DNA of 18,811 bases from DATBLE01 sp046735055 (GCA_046735055.1 JBKPSO010000110.1:1-18811); one strand, 5' to 3'. Shown: positions 6,756 to 14,880, counted from the stretch's first letter. Program-made: numbers and translations. The notes: a model not told the origin generated them from the letters alone.

Positions 6756-8084
6756 TCAGACCGCGAGGCGCCGGGCCGAGAGCCGCGCGAGCGCGAAGTA
6801 CGCCGCGCCGAGCCCGACGAGCCAGCCCGCCTCGCGCGCCAGGACACTCCACGGCGCCCGGTCGTACAGCGCGGCGGAGAAGAAGCGCACGGCATGCGCG
6901 AACGGGAAGGCGTCGCTGATCCAGGCCGCGACCGGGACGATCTCGCGCGGTACGAGCCCGAGGAAGACGACGGGGAGGACGGCGAGAACGCCGACGAGCG
7001 ACGCGGTGCGGGACTCGCGCGTGAGCGCGCCGACGAGCGCGCCGACCGCGCCGACGGCCGCCGCCGCCAGGACGACACCGACCAGCACGAGGGGAACGCG
7101 CTGCCAGGGTTGTCCGCCGGCGACGTTCCCGGCCTCGACCGCGATCCCGAAGCCGACGAGGATCGCGAGCCCGAGGCCGAGCCCGACCACCACGGCGAGC
7201 GCGACCTTCGCGGCGATCAGCCGTCCGAGGCCGATCAGCCCGCGCATCAGGCGACCGATCACGTTCTCGTCCCGCTCCGCCGCGAGCGCTCCCGCGGCGA
7301 GCAGGAGGCCCAGGAAGCTGATCGTGATCGCGAGCCCGTACGCCTGCACCTGGGCGGAGAGCGCGGAGGTGCGGCCTCGGCCCTTCTCCTCGTCGAGCAC
7401 GATCGGCGACGCCGTCGCCCGGATCGCGTTGTCCGTCAGCGCCAGCGCGAGCCGGGCGTCGTGGACGAAGTCGAGGATCTCGGCCTTCTCCGGCGAGGCA
7501 GGCAGCCGCGCGACCAGCTTCTGCGTGCCGTCGAGGCCGATGATCGAGAAGTCGTGGCCGAGCACCCGTCCCTTGCCGCCGTGCAGGAGCAGCTGGACGT
7601 AGCGGATGTCCGCCTTGATGAACGCCTTCTGCAGCCGGAGGTTGAGGTTGTAGACGAGCGCCTGCATCTGTTGGCGCACCCTCGGGGTGATCCCGCCCGT
7701 TCCCGTCGCAAGGGAGAGGTGGGGGCTCGCCACCAGGCCTTTCAGCTCGTCGATGAACCCGTACGGGATCGTGATCACGGCCGCGACGCGACCGGAGGCG
7801 AGCTGCTCGGCCGCATCGCCCTCGCTCATCTGGACGAGCTCGACGTTCTTCCCGACCTCGTGGATCAGCGCGTCGATGTCGAAGGTGTTGCCCGCGACAG
7901 TGACATTGTCGGGGACGCGGTCGAGGCCGACGACGGCGACCCGCGGCTTCGCGTTCGCGTACGCCGCAGTCAGCCCGATCAGGAGCGCGATCACGAGCGG
8001 ATACGCGATCAGTACACCGAGCAGCAGCGGCGAGCGGCGGAGCACGAGCAGGTCCTTGCGCAGGATCAGGAGCGGCGCCTTCAC
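6756..8084 (-). CDS. ABC-2 type transporter permease
   Basis: This 442-residue membrane protein has the ABC2_membrane_3 layout: a short cytoplasmic start with basic residues, one helix at about 19-43, a large extracytoplasmic domain (about 45-245), then a cluster of five or six helices (about 248-270, 290-316, 330-355, 361-380, 415-437). It would form the channel driven by the ATPase encoded upstream. The substrate cannot be told; such pairs export drugs, lipids or peptides. The GTG start at 8084 is chosen because the family begins with K-D-L near residues 10-12. The frame stays open further upstream through the hairpin region, but that part is proline- and arginine-rich and not like the family. 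AGGCAGG upstream may serve as a Shine-Dalgarno. Confidence 0.87.
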   Translation of the reverse strand: MKAPLLILRKDLLVLRRSPLLLGVLIAYPLVIALLIGLTAAYANAKPRVAVVGLDRVPDNVTVAGNTFDIDALIHEVGKNVELVQMSEGDAAEQLASGRVAAVITIPYGFIDELKGLVASPHLSLATGTGGITPRVRQQMQALVYNLNLRLQKAFIKADIRYVQLLLHGGKGRVLGHDFSIIGLDGTQKLVARLPASPEKAEILDFVHDARLALALTDNAIRATASPIVLDEEKGRGRTSALSAQVQAYGLAITISFLGLLLAAGALAAERDENVIGRLMRGLIGLGRLIAAKVALAVVVGLGLGLAILVGFGIAVEAGNVAGGQPWQRVPLVLVGVVLAAAAVGAVGALVGALTRESRTASLVGVLAVLPVVFLGLVPREIVPVAAWISDAFPFAHAVRFFSAALYDRAPWSVLAREAGWLVGLGAAYFALARLSARRLAV

Positions 8085-8120
8085 GAGCCTGCCTTTGGCC
8101 CGTGAAGGCTGGGGAGGGGG

Positions 8121-8202
8121 CCGGGGGGAACCGGGAGGTTCCCCCATGGGCACCGGCCTCGAGAAGAAGGGGGCCCGTGGGGGAAACATGGTTTCCCCCA
8201 CG
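8121..8202. repeat. Two adjacent G/C-rich hairpins (REP-like pair) inside the ABC operon
   Basis: The first palindrome has 9-bp arms GGGGGAACC (8124-8132) and GGTTCCCCC (8137-8145) around 4 bases. The second has perfect 12-bp arms CGTGGGGGAAAC (8176-8187) and GTTTCCCCCACG (8191-8202) around 3 bases. The arms share a GGGGGAA core, so the two look like copies of one unit. They sit in the 145-bp gap (8085-8229) between two genes that should be co-transcribed. Neither is followed by a T-run on either strand. They could be a dispersed REP-type element, an RNA stability or attenuation structure, or a rho-independent terminator of unusual form. Confidence 0.7.
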
Positions 8203-8229
8203 AGAGCGAGCCGAAGGCGAGCGACGGCT

Positions 8230-8877
8230 TCATTGGAGTGCGCCGGCCGCCTCGGAGCGTAGGTACTCGTCGACCCGCCCGTCGAAGACGACGCGGCCCT
8301 CGAGCAGGACGGCGACACGGTCGGCGACGTGCTCGAGGTCCTCCACGTTCTGCGTGACGAGGACGACCGCGCCGCCTGCATCCCGAACCGCTCGCGCCGT
8401 CTCCCAGAGTCGCCGGCGCTGCCGCGGGTCGAGCGCCGCCGTCGGCTCGTCGAGCAGGAGCACCTGCGGGTCGCCCAGCAGCGAGATGGCGAGGTCGAGC
8501 CGCTGGCGGTTCCCGACAGAGAGCGCGGACGCCGGCCGCTCGTCGTCCGGCAGCTCGAGCCGGGAAAGGAGCGCATCGGCCCCGGCGGCTCCCTGCAGCT
8601 GCGCGAAGAGCTCGAGGTTCTGGCGCGCGGAGAGCCGGCCGTAGTGCGCCGGGCGCTGGGGCATCCAGCCGACGCGCACGGCGTCGCCGGGCTCGACCGA
8701 CCCAGCGCTCGGCGGCATCGCGCCGGCGAGGATCCCGAGCAGCGTCGACTTGCCCGCACCGTTCGGTCCGACGAGCGCGAGCACCTCCCCGGCCCGCACC
8801 TCGACGTCGGCCGGCTCGAGCGCGACGTGCTCGCCGAAGCGCCGGCTGACGCCGCGCGCCGCCAACAGCAGGGTCAC
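8230..8877 (-). CDS. ABC transporter ATP-binding protein
   Basis: A 215-residue nucleotide-binding subunit. Walker A is GPNGAGKS (37-44), the Q-loop glutamine is Q74, the signature is LSVGN (119-123), and Walker B is VLLLDE (139-144) with the D-loop ALD (148-150). Two departures from the standard are visible: the signature is LSVGN instead of LSGGQ, and the switch position after Walker B reads VTQN with Q176 in place of the usual histidine. The GTG start shares four bases with the stop of the AI-2E family gene (GTGA), so its translation is coupled to that gene. It pairs with the ABC-2 permease downstream, though the hairpin-bearing gap separates them. The role as the energy subunit of that exporter is a safe inference; the substrate is unknown. 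Confidence 0.92.
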   Translation of the reverse strand: MTLLLAARGVSRRFGEHVALEPADVEVRAGEVLALVGPNGAGKSTLLGILAGAMPPSAGSVEPGDAVRVGWMPQRPAHYGRLSARQNLELFAQLQGAAGADALLSRLELPDDERPASALSVGNRQRLDLAISLLGDPQVLLLDEPTAALDPRQRRRLWETARAVRDAGGAVVLVTQNVEDLEHVADRVAVLLEGRVVFDGRVDEYLRSEAAGALQ

Positions 8878-10139
8878 GAGCCGCGCGACCGGCGGATGCC
8901 GCGCCGCGGCTTCGCGACTTCGGTCTCCTCCTCCGGCTCGGGCACCGGAGCGACGGGCGGCGGCGGCTCGACCTCGGCCTCGACGTCGAGCGGGCCCGCG
9001 GTCGTCCACGATTCGAGCTGGACGCGCTCGCCGAAGAACTCGTACGCGGCCCTGGAGGCGGCGAGCAGCGGCAGCGCGACGAGGATCCCGGCGAGCCCGT
9101 AGATCTCCCCGCCCGCGAGCAGGCCGAAGATGACGAGCAGGGGATGGAGCCGCAGCGCGCTCCCCATCACGTTCGGGACGACGATGTGGCCCTCGATCTG
9201 GTGGATGACCAGGAAGAGGATCGTCACCCAGAGCAGCGAGATCGGGTCGACGACGACTGCGTAGATCGCGGCCGGGATCGCGCCCAGCCAGGGCCCGAGG
9301 TAGGGGATCAGCTCCATCACCGCGACCCAGGCGCCGAACAGGAGCGCGTACTTGTCGGCGCCCGGCACGAGGCCGAGCGCCCCGAGTATCCACATCCCCA
9401 CCCCGGCGCTCGCGCCGATGATCAGCGAGATCAGGATCTGGCCCTTCACGTAGCCCGCGACGGCCTGCTCCATCCGCACGAGCAGCGGGGCGGAGCCCGG
9501 ATGTGGCGGAAATCGCCTGTCGATCGCGTTCGCGAGCCGCTGGAAGTCGAGCAGCATGTAGATCGAGACGACGAGCACGACGATCGTCGCGAAGAGGAAC
9601 TTCCCGATCGAGATCGCCGCCCCCTCGACGAAGTCGACGACCTTGCCGGTGTACTTACTGACGTCCTTCTCGCGGATCTGCTTGACCCAGCGGTGGCCCC
9701 GCTCCTGAACCTTGATCGAGCCGAGGCCGTGGGTGTCCAGCCAGTGCTGGAGGCGGTCGACGTCCCGGTCGGCGTCGGTCGTCGGGGGCTGTCCGTGGAT
9801 GACCGTAAAGTAGGTGTCGAACCGATTTGCGGCCGTCTTCGTCTGATCGACGACGACGGTGGCGAGACCCCAGATGATCACGATCAGGGCCGCCGCAAAC
9901 GTGAGGTACACCAGCGCGACCGAGAAGCCGCGTCGGATCCGAAACCGTCCGAGCTGCACCGAGCTGATCCCCTTGATGAGCGGGTCGAGCAGCAGCGCGA
10001 TCAGGCTCGCGACCAGGAAGAGGAAGACGACGTGAAAGACGCGGCCCGCTACGACCCAGATCAGGATCAGCAGCACCGGAAGCCCGACCAGCTGGATCCA
10101 GCGCGGGATCTGGATCTTGGGCGCAGCGCCCGGGGCCAT
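8874..10139 (-). CDS. AI-2E family transporter (PF01594-type membrane protein)
   Basis: The 421-residue protein has the typical AI-2E/PerM layout: two helices near the start (about 15-30 and 33-52), another at about 72-95, a soluble region (about 96-165), then five or more helices to residue 365. The motifs ELIPYLGPWLGAIPA (about 276-290) and the IHQIEGHIVVPNVMG stretch are hallmarks. Members move small molecules or ions, including Na+/H+ exchange and proposed AI-2 export; the substrate here is unknown. The C-terminal tail (about 380-421) is acidic and proline-rich, then basic, and looks disordered. The ATG at 10139 has no Shine-Dalgarno but follows TACGAT by 7 bases. It is the first gene of the minus-strand run and overlaps the ABC ATPase gene by four bases. 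Confidence 0.9.
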   Translation of the reverse strand: MAPGAAPKIQIPRWIQLVGLPVLLILIWVVAGRVFHVVFLFLVASLIALLLDPLIKGISSVQLGRFRIRRGFSVALVYLTFAAALIVIIWGLATVVVDQTKTAANRFDTYFTVIHGQPPTTDADRDVDRLQHWLDTHGLGSIKVQERGHRWVKQIREKDVSKYTGKVVDFVEGAAISIGKFLFATIVVLVVSIYMLLDFQRLANAIDRRFPPHPGSAPLLVRMEQAVAGYVKGQILISLIIGASAGVGMWILGALGLVPGADKYALLFGAWVAVMELIPYLGPWLGAIPAAIYAVVVDPISLLWVTILFLVIHQIEGHIVVPNVMGSALRLHPLLVIFGLLAGGEIYGLAGILVALPLLAASRAAYEFFGERVQLESWTTAGPLDVEAEVEPPPPVAPVPEPEEETEVAKPRRGIRRSRGS

Positions 10140-10146
10140 CGCGAGG

Positions 10147-10152
10147 ATCGTA
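10147..10152 (-). promoter_or_regulatory. Candidate -10 box of the AI-2E transporter operon
   Basis: The minus strand reads TACGAT, 7 bases before the ATG at 10139, which would place the transcript start at the start codon. It lies in the 159-bp gap to the diverging M23-like gene. No clear -35 box is seen at 16-18 bases. Confidence 0.45.
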
Positions 10153-10285
10153 CCGCGCGTGCCGTACGGCCACGGTCGAGCGTGTGGGACTGGTCAGTCG
10201 AGGGATCGCTCGCCCTCGATCCGGAGGAGAGCTGGCTCGATTCCGTCCCTAACCGGTTGAAGCTGCAGGCGACCTCGACCTCGGC

Positions 10286-10291
10286 TACGGT
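10286..10291 (+). promoter_or_regulatory. Candidate -10 box of the M23-like gene
   Basis: TACGGT lies 7 bases before the ATG at 10299, mirroring the box of the diverging gene. No Shine-Dalgarno lies between. A TTGAAG at 10257-10262 is too far (23 bases) for a normal -35 box. Confidence 0.4.
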
Positions 10292-10298
10292 CCCGCCG

Positions 10299-11072
10299 AT
10301 GCACTCCGTCCCCGCCTACCGGCGGTCGGAGCGCCGCGCGCCGAGAGCGGCCCGTCGCGCCCGTCGCCGTGCCCTTCTCACGCTCGTCGCACTCGCCTTT
10401 CTGATCATCGTCTTCCTCGCGGCCTTCCGCCCGGGTTCGTCGCCCGTCGTCGGGGTCGGGGTGCCCGCGGGCGCGTCGCGCCTGCTGCCCGCGGGCCCAC
10501 CCACCCCGCTCGTCGTCGCCACGCACGGGTCGCTTCACATCCAGCTGCCGGTGAACGAGCGGAACGTGACGGCGATCGGCTACCACGGCGCCGGAGAGGA
10601 CGCGCTGCCGCTCGACCCACTCGGGCGCCAGGCGAACGAGGGGCTCTTCGCCCGTGCTTTCCACCGGATCTTCGGCGGCGGCGGCGGCGGTGTCGCCTAC
10701 TTCCAGCTCGGCGGCGGCGACGGCCCCTCGACGGGCTCGCTGAACGTCGGCGCTGCTCCGGGCACCGACGTCTACTCGCCGGTCGACGGCACCGTCGTCG
10801 GGCTGCGCGACTACGTCCTCGACGGCAAGAGCTACGGCTCGGTGATCGACGTCCAGCCCTCCGACGAGCCGTCGGTCGTCCTCTCGATCACGCACCTTCG
10901 CGCGGACGCGGCGCTGCGGGTGGGATCGGCGGTCTCGAGCCGCACCTCGAGGATCGGCTCGGTGCTCGACTTCGCCGGCGTCGAGCGACTGGCACTCGCG
11001 CGGTACACCCAGGACGCCGGCAACCACGTCGCGATCTCGGTGCGCTCCGCGGCGACCGTGCCGTTGCGCTAG
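10299..11072 (+). CDS. Membrane-anchored LytM/M23-like protein, probably not an active peptidase
   Basis: The 257-residue protein begins with a very basic stretch (8-24), then one membrane helix (about 26-43), so the rest faces outside the membrane. A glycine-rich linker lies at 126-131. Residues 150-248 follow the M23/LytM fold: a TDVYSPVDGTVVG strand pair (156-168), an ITHL motif (197-200), a RVGSAVSS turn and a late GNHVAISV strand (241-248). The usual metal site is broken: the histidine four places before D157 is alanine, and the HxH of active enzymes reads N-H-V-A, leaving one histidine (H243). H199 is kept. Such proteins in other bacteria act as activators or scaffolds for cell-wall enzymes; that role here is inference. 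The ATG has no Shine-Dalgarno and appears leaderless. The ymdB-like gene follows after 13 bases. Confidence 0.78.
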   Translation: MHSVPAYRRSERRAPRAARRARRRALLTLVALAFLIIVFLAAFRPGSSPVVGVGVPAGASRLLPAGPPTPLVVATHGSLHIQLPVNERNVTAIGYHGAGEDALPLDPLGRQANEGLFARAFHRIFGGGGGGVAYFQLGGGDGPSTGSLNVGAAPGTDVYSPVDGTVVGLRDYVLDGKSYGSVIDVQPSDEPSVVLSITHLRADAALRVGSAVSSRTSRIGSVLDFAGVERLALARYTQDAGNHVAISVRSAATVPLR

Positions 11073-11085
11073 AACGCCCGCGTCC

Positions 11086-11865
11086 GTGCGCATCCTCTTC
11101 CTCGCCGACGTCTTCGGCACGGCGGGCCGGCATGCGGTCGAGCAGCGGCTGCCGGCGCTCCGAGAGGAGCTCGGGGCCGGGTTCTGCATCGTCAACGGCG
11201 AGAACGCGGCCGACGGCCGCGGCCTGACTCCGCGGCTCGCCGACAAGCTCCTCGCCGCCGGCGCCGACGTGGTCACGCTCGGGAACCACGTCTGGGCCCG
11301 CGACGAGATCGGCCCCTACCTCGCGGCCTCCGAGCGTGTGATCCGGCCGGCGAACGTGGCCTCGGGCTCCCCGGGCCGCGCGCTCGCAGTCGCTCCCGCC
11401 GAGGACGGGACGCCGGTCGGGGTCGTCAACCTGCTCGGTTGGCTCTTCCTCGATGTCGTCTGCGGGCCGTTCGAGGTCGTCGACGACCTCGTCGAGGAGG
11501 CGAGCGCCCGCACGCCGGTCGTCGTCGTCGACTTCCACGCCGAGGCGACGAGCGAGAAGATCGCGGTCGCGCGGTACCTCGACGGGCGAGTCACCGCCGT
11601 GATCGGCACGCACACCCACGTGCAGACGAACGACGCACGCATCCAGCCGGGCGGCACGGCCGCGATCACGGACGCGGGAATGACGGGGCCGCACGACTCC
11701 GTGATCGGCGTCGAGGCCGAGCTCGCGATCCGGCGGATGCGGACCGGGATGCCGGTCCGGTTCCGCCCTGCCGAGGGCGGCGTCCGGCTCGAGGGCGTCG
11801 TCCTCGACTGCGGCGCAGACGGGCGCGCGACTGCGATCGAGCCCTTGCGGATCGAGGTCGGCTAG
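11086..11865 (+). CDS. ymdB: YmdB-family metallophosphoesterase
   Basis: At 259 residues this matches the YmdB family (TIGR00282-type) over its full length. The metal ligands known from the Bacillus protein are all in place: D8, E39, N40, N67, H68 (in LGNHVW), H151 (in DFHAEATSEK), H176 and H178 (in GTHTHVQTND). Bacillus YmdB hydrolyses cyclic nucleotides and affects biofilm and sporulation; related proteins are annotated as 2',3'-cyclic phosphodiesterases. The job in this organism is unknown. In many genomes the gene sits beside the RNase Y gene; here it follows the M23-like gene instead, 13 bases downstream, and is probably co-transcribed with it. The GTG start begins exactly at the family's M-R-I-L-F. 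No Shine-Dalgarno is seen. Its TAG stop overlaps the stop of the converging gene within a single CTAG. Confidence 0.93.
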   Translation: MRILFLADVFGTAGRHAVEQRLPALREELGAGFCIVNGENAADGRGLTPRLADKLLAAGADVVTLGNHVWARDEIGPYLAASERVIRPANVASGSPGRALAVAPAEDGTPVGVVNLLGWLFLDVVCGPFEVVDDLVEEASARTPVVVVDFHAEATSEKIAVARYLDGRVTAVIGTHTHVQTNDARIQPGGTAAITDAGMTGPHDSVIGVEAELAIRRMRTGMPVRFRPAEGGVRLEGVVLDCGADGRATAIEPLRIEVG

Positions 11866-13130
11866 CCGCTTCGAACGTTGCCGGGGACATTCCCCAGGCG
11901 AGTCCGGAACGGCCACAGGAGCGCCGCCAACAGTCCGAACACGGCGAGGTCGCGCACGAAGACGAGCCACGACGGCAGCGCGCGGAAGTGCAGCGCGAGG
12001 TCCCAGTAGCGGAACGGGAACCAGAGCTGGGTGAGGACGAGCGCGAGCGCGAGGATCGCGCCGGCGGCGAGCCCCCGCCGGCCCCGGACGAGCGGGACGA
12101 GCGGGACGAGCCAGATCAGGAACTGGGGCGAGAACACCTTCCCGAAGGCGATGAAGGCGCAGACGGTCGCGGCGAACGCGCGCACCAGCCGATCGCGCTC
12201 CATCGGCCCGCGCGCGAACCAGATCCAGACGGCGACGACGGCGGCGAGCTGGAGCGCGCTCTGGAGCGTGGCGATCGCATCGGGACCCGACCCCGCCAGA
12301 TTCTGGGAACCGTGGCTCGACTCCATCGTGATCCCGACGCCGGCGATCTGGTGCAGGACGAGCAGCACGCCTGCGCCGAACGACTCGATCTGAAGTGGCC
12401 GCTCGGTCTGCCGGCTGACGCTCTCCCAGAGGCCCTGCGGCGAGAGCGCGAGAAACGGAAGGAAGCAGGCCGCGACGACCCCGGCGAAGATCGCGAGCGC
12501 GACCAGCCCCGCACGTCGTCCGGAGCGGCGCCAGATCCAGATCCCGGCGACCGGGACGAGCACGAGCGGGTACAGCTTCGCCGCGACCGCGAGGCCGAGC
12601 ACCACTCCGGCCACACGCTCGCGGCCGGCGAGCAGGGCGGCGAGCGCACCGGCCGTGAGCGCTGCAGGCCAGAGGTCGAACCGCGAGAGGACGACCGAGC
12701 CGAGCAAGAGCGGCGCGAGCGCCGTGAACCCGAGCGCGAGCCCGAGCCGCCCGGGGCCTGCTCCCAGAGAGAGGAGCGCCGAGAGCACGAACAGCACCGC
12801 GAGCCCGCCGCAGACGAGCATCTCCGTCTCGAACCGGTCCCGGTAGCGCTCCAGGTCGCCGTCGGGCGAGCGGAGCAGCGACGGGATCGCGAAGACAGGC
12901 AGCGCGCCGGGTGGATACTCGAGCCCGAAGTCCCGGTAGGGCACCTTCCCGTTCGCGATCGCGTCGCCGTAGTTCTGGTAGACGGGCGTGTCGACGATCT
13001 GGCTGTGCCGGTAGAAGCCACGGTGGAGTGCGGCCCACGAGCCGACGAACACTGCGAGCGCGAGCGCCGCGGCGACGACGGCGAGCCGTGGGTCAGCCGG
13101 CTGGGACCAGCTCGCGAGCCTGGTGCTCAT
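11862..13130 (-). CDS. GT87/DUF2029-like polyprenol-phosphate sugar transferase (membrane)
   Basis: A 422-residue protein with about ten membrane helices spread from residue 15 to 410. The early outside loop has the pattern of the GT87/DUF2029 (PimE-like) family: D48 in VDTPVYQNYGDAI, then PYRDFGLEYPPGALP, where an aspartate is expected to be catalytic. Such enzymes use a polyprenyl-phosphate sugar and add it to a lipid or glycan on the outer face of the membrane. The acceptor and sugar are unknown. The ATG at 13130 overlaps the end of the previous transferase gene by 38 bp; later in-frame starts would delete part of the first helix. The two neighbours upstream, a second GT87-like protein and a GtrA-like protein, support an envelope glycan role. 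Family assignment is by loop motif and topology, so moderately sure. Confidence 0.8.
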   Translation of the reverse strand: MSTRLASWSQPADPRLAVVAAALALAVFVGSWAALHRGFYRHSQIVDTPVYQNYGDAIANGKVPYRDFGLEYPPGALPVFAIPSLLRSPDGDLERYRDRFETEMLVCGGLAVLFVLSALLSLGAGPGRLGLALGFTALAPLLLGSVVLSRFDLWPAALTAGALAALLAGRERVAGVVLGLAVAAKLYPLVLVPVAGIWIWRRSGRRAGLVALAIFAGVVAACFLPFLALSPQGLWESVSRQTERPLQIESFGAGVLLVLHQIAGVGITMESSHGSQNLAGSGPDAIATLQSALQLAAVVAVWIWFARGPMERDRLVRAFAATVCAFIAFGKVFSPQFLIWLVPLVPLVRGRRGLAAGAILALALVLTQLWFPFRYWDLALHFRALPSWLVFVRDLAVFGLLAALLWPFRTRLGNVPGNVRSG

Positions 13131-14880
13131 CGGTGGAGACGACCGGAGCCTCGGCCCGCCTCGGCTCCGCAGCCAGCACCGCGTACGCGACGAAACCGAA
13201 GAACCACGGCAGGTAGAGATAGAACCAGTGGGTGAGGACGATCTCGAAGCCGATCAGGAGTGCACCGGTGAAGGCGGCGAGCTGGAGCGGCGTCTTCTTC
13301 CGCGGCAGGAACGCGAGCACGCCCGCGCCGGCGACCAGGGCGACCTCGAGCACCTTCTGGATCCAGGAAAGGTCGGGGATGCCGGCCGCGTGGTACTGGC
13401 CCCAGTCCCAGAGCGAGAACGGCGAGTGGCGGTCGATCTGCGTCGGGATCGTCCGGTCCCAGAAGACGCGCGCGGCGTGGAGCGGGTTGGGCTCGAGCAG
13501 CAGGACCCAGAACGCCGCGGCGGTGGCCAACACGAAGCCGGCGGCGAAGACGAGCGCGGTGCGACGGCTGCGGCGGAGCTCCGGATAGGTCGCCCACAAC
13601 GGGACGACGATCAGCGCCGCGAACTTCGTCCAACCGGCGAGCCCGGCGAAGAGACCGCGCGCCCAGTGCGAGGTCGAGAGCCAGAACCCCCAGATCAGGA
13701 AGGCGGGCATGATCGCGTCGTTCGAATTCGAGTTCGACACGTACTGGGTGAACGGGTACGCGGCCCAGGCGAAGGCGAGGGTGACCCCGAGCCGGATGCC
13801 TCCGAATCGCCACCCGACGAGCCCGAGCCCGAGCAGGCAGAGCACGTCGAACGCGATCGAGGTGAAGTGGGCGGCCGGCAGGTCGTCCCACTTTCCGCTC
13901 CAGCCGAAGAAGGCGTAGCCGGGAATGTAGGAGAGGTAGGACACCGGCCCGTAGGTGTCGCCGTTCGGGTTCGCCGCCTCGCAGCGGCCGTTCGTCTGGA
14001 TCCGCTCGCGGATCTCGCCGTTGCGGTCGGCCGGCCCGCAGGGCTTCCGCGAGTCCTCGACCGGGAAGTTGCCGTACGGCGACTGGCCGTGGACGATCCG
14101 CTCGGCGCCGATCGGCCCCGCAAACCCGACGTCGATCACGTTCGAGTCACGGACGTTGAGCCCGACCTTGAAGCCGCCGACGAAGACCGTCGCCGCCGCG
14201 AGCAGCCACACCGGCCAGAGCGGGCGCGACGTGGGCGGCGGACGGTCTCGCACACCGATCCAGCTCGTGCGCGCGAGCAGGTAGGCGAGCCCGGGGTAGA
14301 CGAGCGACGAGCTGGCGAAGACGTGCCCGTGGTTGAAGTACCAGAGCGAGACCGAGAACGAGAGCACCGCGAGCAGGTCGAGGTTGCGCAGGCTGAACGG
14401 CCGTCGCCAGTCGGCGAGGCCGATCAGAAAGGCGGCGCAGAAGCCCAACCAGACCGGGAGGCTGTTGATCTTCTTGCCGCCGAACGCGCCGGAGCCGCCA
14501 CGGGCCATCGCCCACGCGACCTGCGGCCCGGTCCAGGCATCGGTCACGATCGCGCTCAGGTCGTCGACCCGACCGCCCGCGATCTGGCCGGCCTTGCCCG
14601 ACCAGATCTTCGCCTCCCAGTCGTGATACGTCGAGTCGTAAGTCGCCTGCTTGATCAGGGTCGCCTTCGGATACCGGTTCAGCCAGTGCTTCACCTTCGG
14701 CACGGCCATGAAGGCGAGCAGCGCCTGCTTTTCGGTCAGCACCGACTTCGGGGCCGCGGGGGCGTAGGGGACCTTGACCAGTCGTCCCTGCTCGTCGTAG
14801 ACGGGCCCGCGTGGCGGCGTCGCCTGGGCAGCCCCGGCGAGCGCGACGGCGAGGAGCGCGGCGGCTGCGGCAGCGCGCAT
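13093..14880 (-). CDS. Signal peptide + PepSY-like domain + GT87-like membrane transferase fusion
   Basis: The 595-residue protein begins with a signal peptide (1-20, likely cut after AQA). Residues about 45-127 form a soluble outside domain. Its end, WEAKIWSGKAGQIAGGRVDD followed by TDAWTGPQVAW, has the spacing of PepSY domains (strand, turn, D-x-x-x-G-type strand). About nine to eleven membrane helices follow from residue 143. The long loop 240-315 holds D251-less GT87-like features: GAERIVHGQSPYGN, then two cysteines (C281, C300) likely to form a disulfide outside, and GDTYGPVSYLSYIPGY. This suggests a polyprenol-phosphate-dependent sugar transferase with an attached sensor or inhibitor domain; substrate unknown. 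The ATG at 14880 follows the GtrA-like stop by 5 bases; an adjacent GTG at 14883 is an alternative start, with GGTAGG nearby. The fold call for the N-terminal domain is inference by eye. Confidence 0.72.
   Translation of the reverse strand: MRAAAAAALLAVALAGAAQATPPRGPVYDEQGRLVKVPYAPAAPKSVLTEKQALLAFMAVPKVKHWLNRYPKATLIKQATYDSTYHDWEAKIWSGKAGQIAGGRVDDLSAIVTDAWTGPQVAWAMARGGSGAFGGKKINSLPVWLGFCAAFLIGLADWRRPFSLRNLDLLAVLSFSVSLWYFNHGHVFASSSLVYPGLAYLLARTSWIGVRDRPPPTSRPLWPVWLLAAATVFVGGFKVGLNVRDSNVIDVGFAGPIGAERIVHGQSPYGNFPVEDSRKPCGPADRNGEIRERIQTNGRCEAANPNGDTYGPVSYLSYIPGYAFFGWSGKWDDLPAAHFTSIAFDVLCLLGLGLVGWRFGGIRLGVTLAFAWAAYPFTQYVSNSNSNDAIMPAFLIWGFWLSTSHWARGLFAGLAGWTKFAALIVVPLWATYPELRRSRRTALVFAAGFVLATAAAFWVLLLEPNPLHAARVFWDRTIPTQIDRHSPFSLWDWGQYHAAGIPDLSWIQKVLEVALVAGAGVLAFLPRKKTPLQLAAFTGALLIGFEIVLTHWFYLYLPWFFGFVAYAVLAAEPRRAEAPVVSTDEHQARELVPAG

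Noticed and set aside
6216..8105. 629-codon plus-strand frame over hemB and the ABC permease
   Set aside because: It is highly charged, without motifs, and antisense to two well-supported genes.
8121..8202. CRISPR or phage attachment reading of the hairpin region
   Set aside because: Only two palindromic units, no regular spacers, no cas genes and no integrase are present.
8085..8229. Extension of the permease frame upstream through the hairpins
   Set aside because: The added residues are proline- and arginine-rich, include the palindromes, and do not resemble the family; the GTG at 8084 gives the normal N-terminus.
9144..10298. Upstream extension of the M23-like frame
   Set aside because: The residues are Asp/Arg-rich antisense shadow of the AI-2E gene; the basic-then-hydrophobic N-terminus from ATG 10299 is the natural start.
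10888..13038. 716-codon minus-strand frame
   Set aside because: It crosses the plus-strand ymdB-like gene and another frame of the GT87-like gene, and has a shadow composition.
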